Assembly (NCBI GenBank): GCA_021234155.1
Contig: JAJEKV010000028.1
Location: 5,773,637 to 5,837,636 of the forward strand
Length of the DNA: 64,000 nucleotides
Direction: 5' to 3'
From: Isoetes taiwanensis
Taxonomy: Eukaryota; Streptophyta; Lycopodiopsida; Isoetales; Isoetaceae
The translations under genes and the position numbers were made by a program. Shown piece by piece: positions 10,104 through 22,463 of the stretch (position 1 is the first letter of the stretch; every line of letters begins with the position of its first letter). Under the pieces are notes generated by a model, which worked only from the letters and a program-made list of their open reading frames with translations, had not been told where the DNA came from and ran no database searches.

Positions 10104-13100
10104 CTCCTCCTTCAGCTTATAAGTTTGACTATCTGCAACATTTAATTCTGTTCTAAAGTTTGCATATTTATTCTCAGCAAGGGCTTTAGTAAAAATATCT
10201 GCTATCTGTTTATTAGTTTCAATGTACATCATTTGTATCAGCCTTTTATCTGCTAGGTCTCGTATAAAATGCAAACTTAGCTCAATGTGCTTAGTCCTGT
10301 CATGCTGTACAGGGTTTTTAACAATTGCTATACAACTTTGGCTATCTGTCCATACTTCTGTAGGCATAATTTGTTTACAATCTAGCTCATCTAGCAGTCT
10401 TCTCAACCATACCACTTCTTTGGAAACCAATGATGCTGCTGCATATTCTGCCTCTGCTGAACTCATAGCTACAGCAGCTTGTTTCTTACATCTCCAAGAT
10501 ATAACTCCTCCACCTAGAAAGATAGCATCTCCTGAGGTTGATCTTCTGGTCTGCAGGTCTCCTCCCCAATCTGCATCACTATAACATTTCATAATTAGAT
10601 TTTTGGAGTTAAAACAAATACCATGATTTGGAGTCCCTTTTAGATATCTTAGAATTCTTTTTGCAGCCTCCCAATGCTCTTTGGTTGGATTGTGATTTCT
10701 TCTACTGAGAATGTTCACTGAATATGATATATCAGGTCGAGTACTATTAGCCAAGTACAATAAGCACCCAATTAAAGCTCTGTAAGGGACATTCTGCATC
10801 TGCATCATATCTATATCTGTTACCTCATGCATTTCAGTTAATTTGTGACCTGGAACCATAGGAATTTTTGCTGTCTTAGCTTCAGTCATGTTAAATCTCT
10901 TAAGCATGTTTTCTACATGCTTGTCTTGATGCAACCTCAGCCAACTTTCTTTTCTATTTCTCTCAACCTCTATGCCTAGAAATTTCTTCAATTCACCTAA
11001 GTCTGACATTTGAAATCTAGACTTCAATATATTTTTGCACATGTTCAGAATTTTAATGGAGCTTGCAATCATAATACAATCATCAACATATAATGCAATT
11101 ATGCAATATTCGTCTCCTTCCTTGAACCTATACAGGTTTCCATCATTTTGCAATTTCTCAAATCCCTGTTCTTGCAGAAATTGATTCATACACAAATACC
11201 ATTCCTTTGGTGATTGCTTCAGCCCATACACAGCCCTGTTCAACTTCCAAATCATATTCTTACCCTTTTCATAACCTGGAGCTTGTTTCATAAATGCCTC
11301 TTCTTCAAGTGTTGCATTCAAGAAAGCTGTTTTAACATCCATGTGATGTAATTCTAGATCCATGGCATTTGCCATGGCTAGAAGTATTCTGATACTTGTG
11401 AGCTTTACTATGGGAGAGTATGTTTCATCATAATCTCTGCCTTTCTTCTGAGTGTACCCTTGGGCTACAAGCCTGGCTTTATATTTTTTACTTCCATCTG
11501 GGTTTAGTTTGATTTTATAAAGCCATTTACTCCCAATAATATTCTGTTTTCCATTTGATTTCACTACCTCATATGTTTTGGTGTCCTCAAATGACTTTAA
11601 TTCCTCATTCATAGCTGCTAACCATTTGTTTCTATCCACACTTTCTAGAGCCTCTGTATAATTTTGAGGAGTAACTTCATCTTCCAAAATGGCCATTATT
11701 TGCTCATGATCCATTTTTTCAATCCTTCTGCTTTTCCCTAACTCAGTCCTGCCATATGACTTATTTCCCAGTTTTGCCTCCTCAATTAATTTCTCAGCTT
11801 CAGTTTTCCTTTTTGTCTTTGGTGCCTCAGACTCAATTTCCTTTTCTATTGTCTGCTCTGACTCTTGTTGTACTCCCTCTGCTTTCTCTGACCCATCTTC
11901 CTGTATATCATGTTCACTTTCTTCAATCTTCTTCTCCTCATCTGAGTCCATTATGTCAAACTTTGGCTCAGAGCTTACATCCTTTGCTATTATTTTAACT
12001 CCCTTCTTGTACCTATGTTTGTATAAAACATTTTCATTAAACAACACATCTCGACTGGTTACAATTGTCCTTTTGTCAGGTATGTACACTCTATATCCTT
12101 TTGTATGACTGTCATACCCCACTAAAAACCCCACTTCAGCCTTATTGTCTAGTTTTTTTCTTAACTCAGACGGAACATGAGTATACACTAAGCATCCATA
12201 CACTTTGTATTTATCATAGTCAATCTTCCTTCCAGAATTCCATATATTATCTGGAATATTGCCATGCAGACTTGTGGCTGGAAGCACATTCTGTATTTCT
12301 GCTGCTGTCTGCAAAGCTTCTTCCCATAGAGTATTTGGTAATCCACTCTCTTTTAGCATAGACCTAACAGCATCCATTAGAGTCCGATTTTTCCTTTCTG
12401 AAACCCCATTTTGCTGAGGGGTATATCTGAAGGTTACTTGCCTATGTTCAATGCAGAAGGTTCTAAATTTTGCTGACAAGTATTCTCCTCCTCTGTCCAA
12501 TCTAATACATTTAAGTTTGTGACCTGTTTCTCTTTCCATTTCTGCTACATATTGTTTGAATGCATTTAGAGCTTGAGATTTTTTCTTCAAACAATATGTT
12601 GTACATTTTCTGCTATGATCATCAGTAAATGTTATGAAATATTTGTTGTTATTTCTGCTTTGTACATTTAATGGACCACACAAATCTGAATGTACTAATT
12701 CCAAAATTTGAGATGCTTTAGTTCTTCTTTTGGGAAATGGCAACCTGTGTAATTTACCAAGAGCACACCCTTCACAAATAAATCTGCCCTTGTTATCCCA
12801 ATAATCTATATGTCCTTGCTTATGAAGTATGTCAAGGTTCTTATAGTTTGTGTGTGCCAATCTATTGTGCCATACTTCAATGCCAATTTCTGATATTGCA
12901 TTTACAGCAGAGTACATAGCATTATCAATCTCAAATAAGTTACCAATTCTTTTGCCATAAAACTTTACTTCATTATTAAGAAGAACTGTACATAGGTCTG
13001 CATCAAACACAACTCGATATCCTAAATCACACAGCTGACTCACTGAGATTAAATTTTTTATAATAGCTGGGACACAAAGCACATCTTCTATGTTTATGAT

Positions 13101-14384
13101 TTTTCCATCTAGATCCATAAGCTGGAGCAATCCTCTTCCTAGTACATCTTGTAAAGCTCCATTGCCCACTTGAATTTTTCTTGTTTTTGCAGTTGAGATG
13201 TTTTTGAGAAGATCAGTAGTCTGGACTACTGATCTTTCAGCTCCAGAATCAACTATCAAACGATCACTTTTATTAGTACAAACATCCTCATTGATAACTG
13301 CAAAACCATGTATTACCTCATCTTCATCTTCTGCTAATTTGCCTTTGGCATTCTCCTCTTGAACTTCTTGAGCTACATAAGCCCTTTCATAATTTCGGCC
13401 TCTACCTCTTCCAGACCTCCCAGAGCTTGAATCACCTCTTCCTCTTGATGCTCTGCCAACATTCTTTGGTGTAGGACATTTAGAAGCCATATGTCCTCTT
13501 CCACCACATGTGTAACAATTAAACTCTTTTTTAGTCTTAGGACATTCACTTTTATAGTGACCAGCTTCATGACAATGGTAGCAAATTATCTTATCTTTCT
13601 TTTTCATCATCAGAATCTCAGGAGTTTCTTCACTTTGCCTAAGAACCTTTTTCTGTTCCCATTCAGTTCTCAACATAACTTCTGCTTCCTCTCTACTTCT
13701 ACTTGAGTTTCTAATAAACAAAGCTAGAGTTTCATTCTCACTTATAGCTCTGGATATTTGCAGTATCTGACTCCTATCAGATATTGTTACACCGGCCCCT
13801 TCAAGGTCTGCTAGTAAATTGTCAAATTTATTAAAGAATTCGGTCACATCCTCATCTTCTTTTAGCTTTAAATTCCTTAACTCAGTTTCCAATACATCTA
13901 TTTGAGATGAGGTTTTCTCTTCATAGTGCTTAAGCAGGTACTTCCACATTTCCCTAGGACTCAATGATCTAATCCTTAGACGAATAGCTGGACTTAACTT
14001 ACAGGTTATTATGCCCTGAGCTTCTTTGGTTTTGGTCTGCAAAGACTTCTCACCAGCTGTATTTGAAGCTCCTCCTGAACCTGCAGCACCTGCCCCACCT
14101 GCAGCACCTGCACCACCTGCAGCACCTGCACGACCTGCAGCACCTGCACCACCTGCACTCTCTGCACTCTCTGCTGCTGATTGGCCTCCAGCTCCTACTA
14201 CTGAACCTGTAGAGGCAGTTCTGGCCACCATTCCTGCAGACACTTGACTATTGGGATCTACAACTTCCCAAAGGTCTTCAACATCCAATACATGCATGAT
14301 AGCATCTTTCCAGAGCTGAAATCCTGCACCTCCCTTGTACACCTCTATGGTGTTGAGCAAACTAGCTCCAAACCTGCTAGCCAT
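10101..14384 (-). CDS. copia gag-pol polyprotein, intact, 1427 aa
   Basis: One open frame encodes all retrotransposon functions. In order: a gag region with a Gly/Ala-rich low-complexity stretch (about residues 75-107); two CCHC zinc knuckles, CYHCHEAGHYKSEC and CYTCGGRGHMASKC (about 268-302); an aspartic protease with LIVDSGAE (about 375); the pre-integrase HHCC finger (about 506-544); an integrase core with HSDLCGPL, DDHSR and a late QQNGVSERKNRTL (about 565-670); reverse transcriptase with KARLVAQG, MDVKTAFLN and the catalytic YVDD (about 950-1105); and RNase H with SDADWGG, SSAEAEY and TKHIELS (about 1265-1370). No frameshift or internal stop is present. The ATG at 14384 lies seven bases inside the primer-binding site, as is usual for copia. 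The stop TGA at 10101-10103 is formed by the first three bases of the 3' LTR. Confidence 0.97.
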   Translation of the reverse strand: MASRFGASLLNTIEVYKGGAGFQLWKDAIMHVLDVEDLWEVVDPNSQVSAGMVARTASTGSVVGAGGQSAAESAESAGGAGAAGRAGAAGGAGAAGGAGAAGSGGASNTAGEKSLQTKTKEAQGIITCKLSPAIRLRIRSLSPREMWKYLLKHYEEKTSSQIDVLETELRNLKLKEDEDVTEFFNKFDNLLADLEGAGVTISDRSQILQISRAISENETLALFIRNSSRSREEAEVMLRTEWEQKKVLRQSEETPEILMMKKKDKIICYHCHEAGHYKSECPKTKKEFNCYTCGGRGHMASKCPTPKNVGRASRGRGDSSSGRSGRGRGRNYERAYVAQEVQEENAKGKLAEDEDEVIHGFAVINEDVCTNKSDRLIVDSGAERSVVQTTDLLKNISTAKTRKIQVGNGALQDVLGRGLLQLMDLDGKIINIEDVLCVPAIIKNLISVSQLCDLGYRVVFDADLCTVLLNNEVKFYGKRIGNLFEIDNAMYSAVNAISEIGIEVWHNRLAHTNYKNLDILHKQGHIDYWDNKGRFICEGCALGKLHRLPFPKRRTKASQILELVHSDLCGPLNVQSRNNNKYFITFTDDHSRKCTTYCLKKKSQALNAFKQYVAEMERETGHKLKCIRLDRGGEYLSAKFRTFCIEHRQVTFRYTPQQNGVSERKNRTLMDAVRSMLKESGLPNTLWEEALQTAAEIQNVLPATSLHGNIPDNIWNSGRKIDYDKYKVYGCLVYTHVPSELRKKLDNKAEVGFLVGYDSHTKGYRVYIPDKRTIVTSRDVLFNENVLYKHRYKKGVKIIAKDVSSEPKFDIMDSDEEKKIEESEHDIQEDGSEKAEGVQQESEQTIEKEIESEAPKTKRKTEAEKLIEEAKLGNKSYGRTELGKSRRIEKMDHEQIMAILEDEVTPQNYTEALESVDRNKWLAAMNEELKSFEDTKTYEVVKSNGKQNIIGSKWLYKIKLNPDGSKKYKARLVAQGYTQKKGRDYDETYSPIVKLTSIRILLAMANAMDLELHHMDVKTAFLNATLEEEAFMKQAPGYEKGKNMIWKLNRAVYGLKQSPKEWYLCMNQFLQEQGFEKLQNDGNLYRFKEGDEYCIIALYVDDCIMIASSIKILNMCKNILKSRFQMSDLGELKKFLGIEVERNRKESWLRLHQDKHVENMLKRFNMTEAKTAKIPMVPGHKLTEMHEVTDIDMMQMQNVPYRALIGCLLYLANSTRPDISYSVNILSRRNHNPTKEHWEAAKRILRYLKGTPNHGICFNSKNLIMKCYSDADWGGDLQTRRSTSGDAIFLGGGVISWRCKKQAAVAMSSAEAEYAAASLVSKEVVWLRRLLDELDCKQIMPTEVWTDSQSCIAIVKNPVQHDRTKHIELSLHFIRDLADKRLIQMMYIETNKQIADIFTKALAENKYANFRTELNVADSQTYKLKEE
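10104..10113 (-). other. polypurine tract
   Basis: On the minus strand GAAGGAGGAG directly abuts the 3' LTR. It is also translated as the final residues of the polyprotein (..KEE). Confidence 0.85.
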
Positions 14385-14390
14385 AGCTTT

Positions 14391-14402
14391 GCTCTGATAC
14401 CA
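14391..14402 (-). other. primer-binding site for initiator-Met tRNA
   Basis: On the minus strand this reads TGGTATCAGAGC, the standard plant copia primer-binding site complementary to the 3' end of initiator methionine tRNA. It sits one base from the 5' LTR edge at 14404. Confidence 0.95.
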
Positions 14403-14403
14403 C

Positions 14404-15240
14404 TGATAGATTTTGTCAAAGAAATAATGAGATCACAAAACACCTTCTTACAAGGCTAGCAAAGTTTGTCAAAGCAATCTCTTTTCTCAATACAATATAC
14501 AAGATAATCTTGGGAAGCCAAGTTGTGGTCAATCATTCCCAAGCAAGACTCAAGCAAAATTTATGATCTCAATACCAAAGCTTTCACACTTCATATTCAC
14601 AATAAGGATTTTACCCATGCGCAAGTAATCATGAACCTTAGTGAATAATTAAACTAATACCACTGTAGCTCGGGTCATTGACCCGGTTACTGTTCCAATT
14701 TTGACCACGATCGATTCCTTCAAATTGATCGTACTCTACCTCAATACATCTGTGTTTTGTGCATACACCATTTGATTCTTCTCGCCTATTCTTGTACACA
14801 TCCAGTCCGGCGGTTTAGGGGCACTTCCAATCTGGATCAACCTGCTAAAACAAGGATAGCCTCAACCAAACATATATCCCACATGAATACGTCTTTGAAT
14901 AAGCTGGTTCCCCGTTCAACCATTGAAGTCCCTTTTATTATTTTTCCAACCATTATCTTACGTAACCATTACCTAGGTTATCATAAGAATAACATGCTTG
15001 CTTCTTGTGTGCATGTAACTCATGACCATCATTTAGAAGTTGTATGATGCCCTCTTCCAACATTCTATATGAATCCCTCCTCAACAATACCCTGTACCTA
15101 GGCAAACATACAGAATTACTTTCACTGCCACTGCTTCTCATGAAAGTATTAGAGGCTCTGCCATATTTGCAACAACTGGACTTCCACTGCCACTGCTTCT
15201 CATGGAAGTAACACTAACTTATAAAGCTGAATAATCATCA
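14404..15240 (-). repeat. copia 5' LTR (837 bp)
   Basis: This is the 5' LTR of the minus-strand element, running TG...CA, with the GTTCC target duplication immediately outside at 15241-15245. It is 107 bases longer than the other LTR because of one segment near 14992-15098. It should hold the element's promoter; I did not locate a convincing TATA box. Confidence 0.95.
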
Positions 15241-15245
15241 GTTCC

Positions 15246-18200
15246 TGGCAAAACCTTCAACCTCAGTGGTTTAGAACCTCCAGGTTGCTTAAGGGAACCA
15301 CTCTGTGTGAAAAAAATTCCAAGTACAAAGCTCAAATAACAATCCTCAATCACTTTGCCAAAAGAGAAAAAAGTCTGCCTTACAAGAAAAGATGCCAAAT
15401 GCAAACAAGCAAGGATCTACTTATGATTTTAGGTGTCAAAGCTACTCAAGATCCTGAGGAATGTTAGGGAAAAAGTCAGACAGATTTTAATCAGTGCAAA
15501 CCGCTAAATGTACTCCTGACCTGGTCAAAATTTGGTCAATATCCCTGGCAGGTCCAGTACTCTTTTTGCAAAGAAATATGCAGATTATCCTGGAAATTTA
15601 AGTTTAGGTCGGACAGACTGTTACAGGCTATGAACAGCAGGCCAAACCTGGGCCAATTGATGCTTGAGAGTTCTTTTTTTTTTGTCTTTGGAGTAAATCC
15701 CAATGCTATCTATGCTTTGCAGATGAAAGGATGCAAGTTACCTTATGAATATGCAATTAAGGACCGATATGGGCAGAATCTTGGCCTGTATTATGCAAGT
15801 AGAGATCTCTATCAAAGGGATATGCAAGCATTTTGATCATCATCCATCTATTTTGTATATGCTTATATGCAACTATCTTGCAATATTTCTCGTGCCTAAA
15901 TTCAAAGATCAACTATCAGATTTTTCATGCAAAACACAATGTCAAAAGAAATCATTCACAAATATTTTCCCAAGGGTCGGATTTTCATTCACTTAAGAAT
16001 CACACAGCAAACAAAGATTATCCCAAGCTCTATGTCTTGGGCGCAGGATCAAATCAAGTATTCAGTCAGGTAATTCACAGAAAATATCAGAGATTCGTGC
16101 ATAATTTGGCGTGTGGAAGGCAAATTCAAGCTTAAACCATCGAATCCGGTCTTTCCTCAAAGAACCTCGATCAGTCTTTTCCCTCAAAGCCATCGAAAAT
16201 CTCTGAGCATTTTTTCCCCTTTTTAAAATCCTCTGTTCCGGCCTATTCTTGGCAAATCCGGGCCGGATCTTTGTTTTTTAGTTAAGTTAACGAGTTCTTG
16301 GTGCAATGTGGTCCAATCCAAAGTCTCTAGACCATGATTAGGCAGTTGGTTCGGGTTGATTTGCCGGATCTTGGCGTAGCAGGGCATCTAGGGTTCTTGG
16401 TAAAATAGTTTGATATATCCCAAAAAATGTTTCAAAAAAAGTGGCTAAGGTATATAAGGCCCAAAAAATGCATTATTATTAATTCAGATGTGCTATGCCC
16501 ACGTGGGATTCGGTACCTCCACCGCCCCACACGCCCGGGTGTACCACGTGGCGGGGGGTGATTGGACGGGGAAATCTAGGCTTTTGGGGGGGGGGGTAGA
16601 TAGGAAAATTTTTTGCAAACCATTGAGCCTGGCACATTTCCCAAGATACTCAATATGAAGGCCTAAATGGACACTTTTTTGGAAATTCCTTTTTGTAAAG
16701 AGAATCCTTTTTGATGCGGACGGTGGAATCTTTTTTGCAAAACTAGATCTTTTATTTTTTGGCTCAAAGAGGGTATGGAAAGAGTGAGGTGGCAAGTAAG
16801 CAAGATGAGTTGGCAAGATGATGCTGACATGGCAAAAGGGGTGATGAGATGTCAAACAACTTGGCAAGGTATATTTTTCCTAGTCAAAACATGTGATGAG
16901 GTGGAGGTGATGAATGTGACACATGGGTGATGATGTGGAAGCATTGGTGATGATGTGGCAAGACAACATGTCACTTTTATTATCTTAAATAGCTTATTTG
17001 AGGAATCTTTGAAAAGAATGGAATTTTAAATAGGGTGACATGTGTAGTGATGTGACATGGCAATGAAGATGATGTGTATGATGACTTGCACATTTTCAAG
17101 TGATGACATGGGTCAATTTAATGCTAATGCATATAAATTGCATTCTTTAGGCAAATCTTTGACTCTTGTTGCTTCCCTTAGGAATTTTGCACTTTGTCTC
17201 ACCGTTTGACTTCTAGAGAGAGAATTTGACCCTAGATCATGGGTGTGGCCAAATCAAGTGAAAATTTTTGCTTTTACAAGATAGTGATGGTGTGGTGGGT
17301 GTGTGAGGTGTGAATGACATATGAAAGAGAAGTTTTGACTAGAAAAAATCTCCTAAGCCAACTTGCTTTAGGAAATGAAAGCTAGGCAAGAATTTGAGGT
17401 CATATGGGTATGTTTTCATGGAAAAGGATATGGAAGGCCTGAGATGGGGACCATAGGAGATAGTTATGCCAAGAACTCAAATGGAAACATCACATACCAA
17501 GAACACTTCAAGGGGTCTTCAAATCTTCAAAGTTATCTTGCTTGAATCACCTTCCCTAGCATGCTTGTATGATCTCTCATGAATGTCTTCACCTTGGTCT
17601 TCAAGTGTCCACTTCATAATGTCCAAAGATGTATTCTCTTCAAATGAATTATGCTTGTGTATCTGTGTTCAAATCCAAGTGTAAGCATGAGTAAATCACA
17701 ATGTGTCTTGCTCTTCTATGCTGCCATAACATGGCAGCATCATGCCAAATAAAAAGAACAGGCTAGTTCCCCAGCCTCTTGTTTTTTGCCAATGATCAAA
17801 GTAGAATTCCAGCCAACTGCCAATATGGAGGTGTACATTTGGCAACTTAATGGACCCGCAATGGATTAAAAGAAGAGGGTGATGGCAGATGTTCAGGATG
17901 ATATGAATATGATTATGAATGTGAACTGCAAGTGAACCTGCATGACAAGTATGATCATTAATAGAGAAAATGAGTTGCTGGATGGAAATGTGACAACAAC
18001 CTAGTGGATTTAGTGGGAAGAAATAGTGATCTGAAGTGTCTCATGTGAATCAAGGGCAACTCTTGTACAGATTACTGTGGAGTGAATGCCTTAGAATGCA
18101 CCTGCATGTGACAACAAATTTATTAGCATAATGAGTTGATGTTATGGTGGGGATGGCAGCAGCTATAGAGATGAAGATATATGGAGAGAGGTGTGTGAAT

Positions 18201-18612
18201 ATGAGATGTATGACTGCAAATTCAGATGCACTTGCATGGAATTCAGAACTTAAGCAAAAAGAATATTTGATTTGAACTTTGAATAAGTTGACACCTGCAT
18301 AAATCTCAATGTTCTTGCATTAGCCTAAGTAGTGGAAACCTCGAATATAAGAGCTCTATCTAAGCAACTACTTGAATTTGAAACACACACTATTTACCAA
18401 ATAGTTCTGCATTGTTTTTTGTCTTTTTCTTCTTTTTCTTTTTTAGTTTTTGCAATCTCAGTCAATCCAAAAGCAAACTAAACTAACCTACCTACAAATT
18501 CTAAATGAACTCTTAACTAAACAAACTTAAGATAACATGTTGTTGCCAGTACCTCTTTAGGATGACAGGCTGAGAGAGGTGATTGTTTCAGATTTTTCAT
18601 GTTCACTTGGAG
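15246..18612. other. AT-rich non-coding stretch between copia and LINE
   Basis: I see no supportable gene. Between about 16800 and 17130 there are many imperfect repeats of GTGATGATGTGGCA. A run of eleven G lies near 16586. Short frames (for example 16493-16867 minus) show no domain. Confidence 0.4.
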
Positions 18613-18751
18613 ATGTGGCATTGGCTTTTTTTTTTTTTTTTGAAGGATCAGATTAATTAACATTAATACAAGATGAGTACAAGATGAGCGATACTAGGGT
18701 ACTCCCGCCCACCCTGGGGGGAGAGCCCACATGTCATGTGCTACCTACGAC

Positions 18752-21700
18752 TCATGACACAAACCTACCAATACTGTCTACAATGAGAAGGGTTCTTTCC
18801 CAGACCGCTGCCTTGAACTGCTCTTTCCGAGGGGACGCTAGGTAAGAAAGATATAATTTATATCTTAGCTGCGGGATCAAAACCCCAGGCTGCATCTCCT
18901 CATTCCTAAACACCTTCATGCGCCGTCGCCTAGGCTTTACGCAAATGGAAGGCCAGACTCTGGGGCTGGGACCACCCGCTAGGATACACCCCCAAAAGAA
19001 CCTCCTGGCTACGGAGCGGGGCATGAAACAGGCACTGGACCCACTGCCATGCCGGCTGGATGTCTGCGCAAAGAAACATACAATGCTCCAGAGTCTCCAC
19101 ACTGGCGCCACACATTGGGCACAGGTCGCTGATCCGCGGATTGACCCTGTGAACCCAGGTGTTGACCCTCAGGGATCGGTGCACTATCTGCCACAGCAAC
19201 ACCCGAATCTTGGGGGGCGCAATTGGGTTCCACACCCATCTCCAGATGTTGCCCCAGTCATCCCCCGGCACCTGGAGACTCCAGCCATCCGAAGGAGGCA
19301 GCTCATCCTGAATTGCCAACAGCTCATAACAGGACTTAACAAAATTTGAGGGATCAACTTTTGGATGACACCTCCATACTCGTCCTGACGCTTGCGGGGG
19401 GTGTAGCGGCAGAGCGTTAGCCACGCGCGCCCAGATAGCGCAATCCCGTTCCTGAAGTCCAAACCTGTGGCGAAAAAGCTGCCAGGGTGCCAACTGCCCG
19501 TCGACATACCACTCCGCCACCGTCAAGACCCCACGCTGTGCCCATCTGCGCTGGACTCGGGGGTCAACGGATGCCGCCAGCACCACCGGTGATGCACCTG
19601 GTCCGAGCGGGATCCACCATGGTGATGCCTCTAACTGAATGCAACTGGCGGCGTCAATCGCAAACAGCGGGCAGACCTGCTCCCAGGCTCGCATGAGCCC
19701 CTTCAAAAAAGGAGAGGCATGAGCATACGGCCTGATATCTGCGAATAACGCCCACGGAAGCTGCGCATGCACGGACGGCTTGCGGAAAACTATGGAATGA
19801 GCCAGCGATTGATGAAGCAAGACCATAACCTGGAGAGTCGAGCGCGTTCTCAAGAATTGCAAAGACGAACTTGGACAAGAGGACCTTACTATGAAGGAAA
19901 GGTCCAAGAAGCCAAGTCCACCCGCGTCTTTGGGACGCACGCATTTCCACCAAGCCACCTTGACGACCGCCCCTTCCTCGTTGCCTCCCCATACAAAGTT
20001 ACGAACCATCGAGGAGATTTTCTGAACCTTGCTCTCTGGCGCTAGGATAATAGAAGCCATATAAACATGAGTTGAGCATAAAACGGACTTCGCCACCGTG
20101 ACCCTGCCAGCCATGGACAGTTTCCCCCCCTTCCACCAATTAAGGTGCCGACGCAGTCCCACCAGAATGTCCTCCCACACACCTGCCGCCGAGATGTCGA
20201 TGCCGAACGGGATACCCAAGAGCCTAGAGCATGTGCCCTGTGGCTGCGTTCGCCAAGGAAATTGGGACACAACCACAGGCATAGGGTCTGTTGCCGGCCA
20301 TAATGCCGAGCACTTCGTCCAATTCATGAGGCAGCCTGAGGCAAGAGAGAATGTGTCCAACAGCTCCTTCGTGTTTAACAGATTCCTCTCATCGACCTGT
20401 AGAAAGAGAAAAGAATCATCGGCATACTGACTTCCAATCTGCTGCGACCCGTCTGCCATCCTCAGCCCCTCTATAACACCATCCTCCGCTGCCGAGGTCA
20501 ACAATTGCGAGAGGGCCTCAGCGACGATGGTAAATAGGAAGGGCGCCAACGGGCATCCCTGGCGAACTCCACGCCCCACACTAAAGATCGCCGATGATTC
20601 ACCATGACATAGGATGGTGGCTCTGGCGGACGTTAAGAGCTTCAAAGTTACTGCCGTAAAGCTCTCACCACACCCAAAGGCTAACATCATCCTCTTCAGA
20701 AAATCCCACCGAACACTATCATAGGCCTTTGCGAAGTCCAACTTCAGATACACGATCTGGCCGACTGTTTTCGTGCGTGCCTGAATGCCCTCGAACGCCG
20801 CTGCTACATTGTTAAGAATCTGCCTGCCCGGAATGAAGCCAGACTGCATGGGACTAATAGCATCCTTCAGAACAACTTGCAGTCTAAGCAAGAGGGCGAT
20901 AGCAGCGTGATGGGCCGCCAATCAGAGATGACAGATGGCTCCTTCACCTTCGGTATTAATGAGATGCAGCCAGTGTTGAGTCTATAATCCAGCGCCTCTG
21001 CCTGAAGCAGATCTTGATAGGTCTGCATCACTGAATCCCCCACTCAATCCCAATATTCTTGGAAGAACTCCACGGGAATGCCGTCCAGGCCAGGGCACTT
21101 ATGAGGGGCCAAGGTGCGGCAAGCCTCCTCAAGCTCCTGCTTTACAAGCGGGCGCTGCAACTCCTGCCGCCTGTCTGCCGACACCTTGCATGACACCTTA
21201 CTGAGCACGATCTCCTCTATCACGTCCATGTAGGGATATCTCTTTTCTTGAAAAAACTGAGAAAAATGCAACGTTTAATGTCTTCAGGCGAATGCAGAGT
21301 ACGACCATCGGGCAATGTTAGAGACGACATTGAGGCCGCATACTTCTTCTGCCGCGCCGCCCTGAAGAACATTCGAGAATTGGTATCCCCTAACGCAGCC
21401 AGGTGATCCCCGCCTTCACCCTTGCCTGAGCAGCCCTCTTAGATTCGTCCGCTGCAATGTGGCACAATATCTCATTCTCTCGCACCCCATCAGACGGCTG
21501 TGCCCTGAGGGTTTCCAGTTCACGATACAGTGCCTCCAACACCTCCCGCTCACGCCGTGCTCTCTGACTCCCCCATGACTTGGCGAATGCCTTGACCTCA
21601 GCCAGGGCCTTGACCATTCCTGACATCCCGACGTTATCTCGAAAGGTGCGGAACCAAATCTGCTGGCATCCCCAAGAGAAATCAGCATCCTTTAGGTACG

Positions 21701-22458
21701 CGGTATTTAACTTGAACACTGTGCACGCCGACCTGACTGCACTCGATCCCTGAGAGATTAACTGAGGAAAATGGTCAGAGACCGCGATGGACAGAATGTT
21801 CTTCCGCTTGAGCAAAGGCGCCCAGTCCGATGCTAGGGTGTTAGCGTATGCATACGCCCGACCGGCCCCCGTCCACTGATTACACCAAGTGAATGTAGAG
21901 TCACCGCAGCCTCTGCCAAATGCAAGGAGTCCAACAGCATCACCCATTGCTGCCGCTCAAATCCCTGCACCACTTCTGCTCCTCTGCCACACCTATCATG
22001 CACAGTCTCGACCATGTTGAAATCGCCCAGCAGCAGCCAAGCCACACCAGCCCACAAGGATGCGACCTTGTGCCTCAGCGATGCCCACAACGCCCCTCTC
22101 TGTCGCACACTATTTGTGGGCATAGACATTCACAATGCCCCACTCATGCGATCCCTCTCGCCACTTGATAATGACCCACCTGCCCCAACGGTCGGCCAGG
22201 GTGAGAGTCACCTGCACATGCATCTTCCACGCAATGGCCGTCCCGCCTTTAGAGGCCCTCGAGGTGGCAACCGGCAGCTAGCCAGATCAAGGGCCCAAAC
22301 ATGTCCAACAGCACCCGAGTGTCCCCCCTGTGACACTTATGTTCCTGAAGACATAGAATATCTGGGTCCAACTTGCGAACGGCCAACGCCACTCTCGTTC
22401 TCTTACAGGGTGAAGAGCGCACCCCCCGAACATTCCAGCTCAAAATCTTCTTATCCAT
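18752..22458 (-). pseudogene. LINE ORF2: endonuclease, reverse transcriptase, zf-RVT, broken
   Basis: The start at 22458 gives ILSWNVRGV and DILCLQEHK, the opening of an APE-type endonuclease; LLLGDFNMV (piece 22129-21833) and SDHFP (piece 21947-21390) continue it. The piece 21271-21044 carries CPGLDGIPVEFFQ, and the 663-residue frame 20921-18930 holds the reverse transcriptase: GFIPGRQI, KLDFAKAYDSVRWDFL, GVRQGCPLAPFLF and catalytic YADD at 20415-20426. Near its end are LLWQIVHRSLRVNTWV and a CPMC...HCMFLC finger typical of zf-RVT. The frame then shifts near 18935, and the tail ends at 18752. At least four frame breaks are present, although the RT core itself is open. Confidence 0.92.
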
Positions 22459-22463
22459 AACTC

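Larger units (their letters stand above)
9369..15245 (-). mobile_element. nearly intact Ty1/copia LTR retrotransposon with GTTCC target duplication
   Basis: The element spans 9374-15240 and is flanked by identical GTTCC 5-mers at 9369-9373 and 15241-15245. Direct LTRs lie at 9374-10103 and 14404-15240; both begin TGATAG and end ATCATCA. On the minus strand the 5' LTR is the right-hand copy. The primer-binding site TGGTATCAGAGC (14391-14402) follows after one base, and a purine tract GAAGGAGGAG (10104-10113) precedes the 3' LTR. The single internal ORF is uninterrupted. By eye the LTRs differ at about 15-20 positions plus one 107-base indel, so the insertion is fairly but not extremely young. 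The order integrase then reverse transcriptase places it in Ty1/copia (Pseudoviridae type). Confidence 0.97.

Noticed and set aside
14026-14247. Pro/Ala-rich plus-strand frame
   Set aside because: It is the complement of the Gly/Ala-rich low-complexity part of the copia gag.
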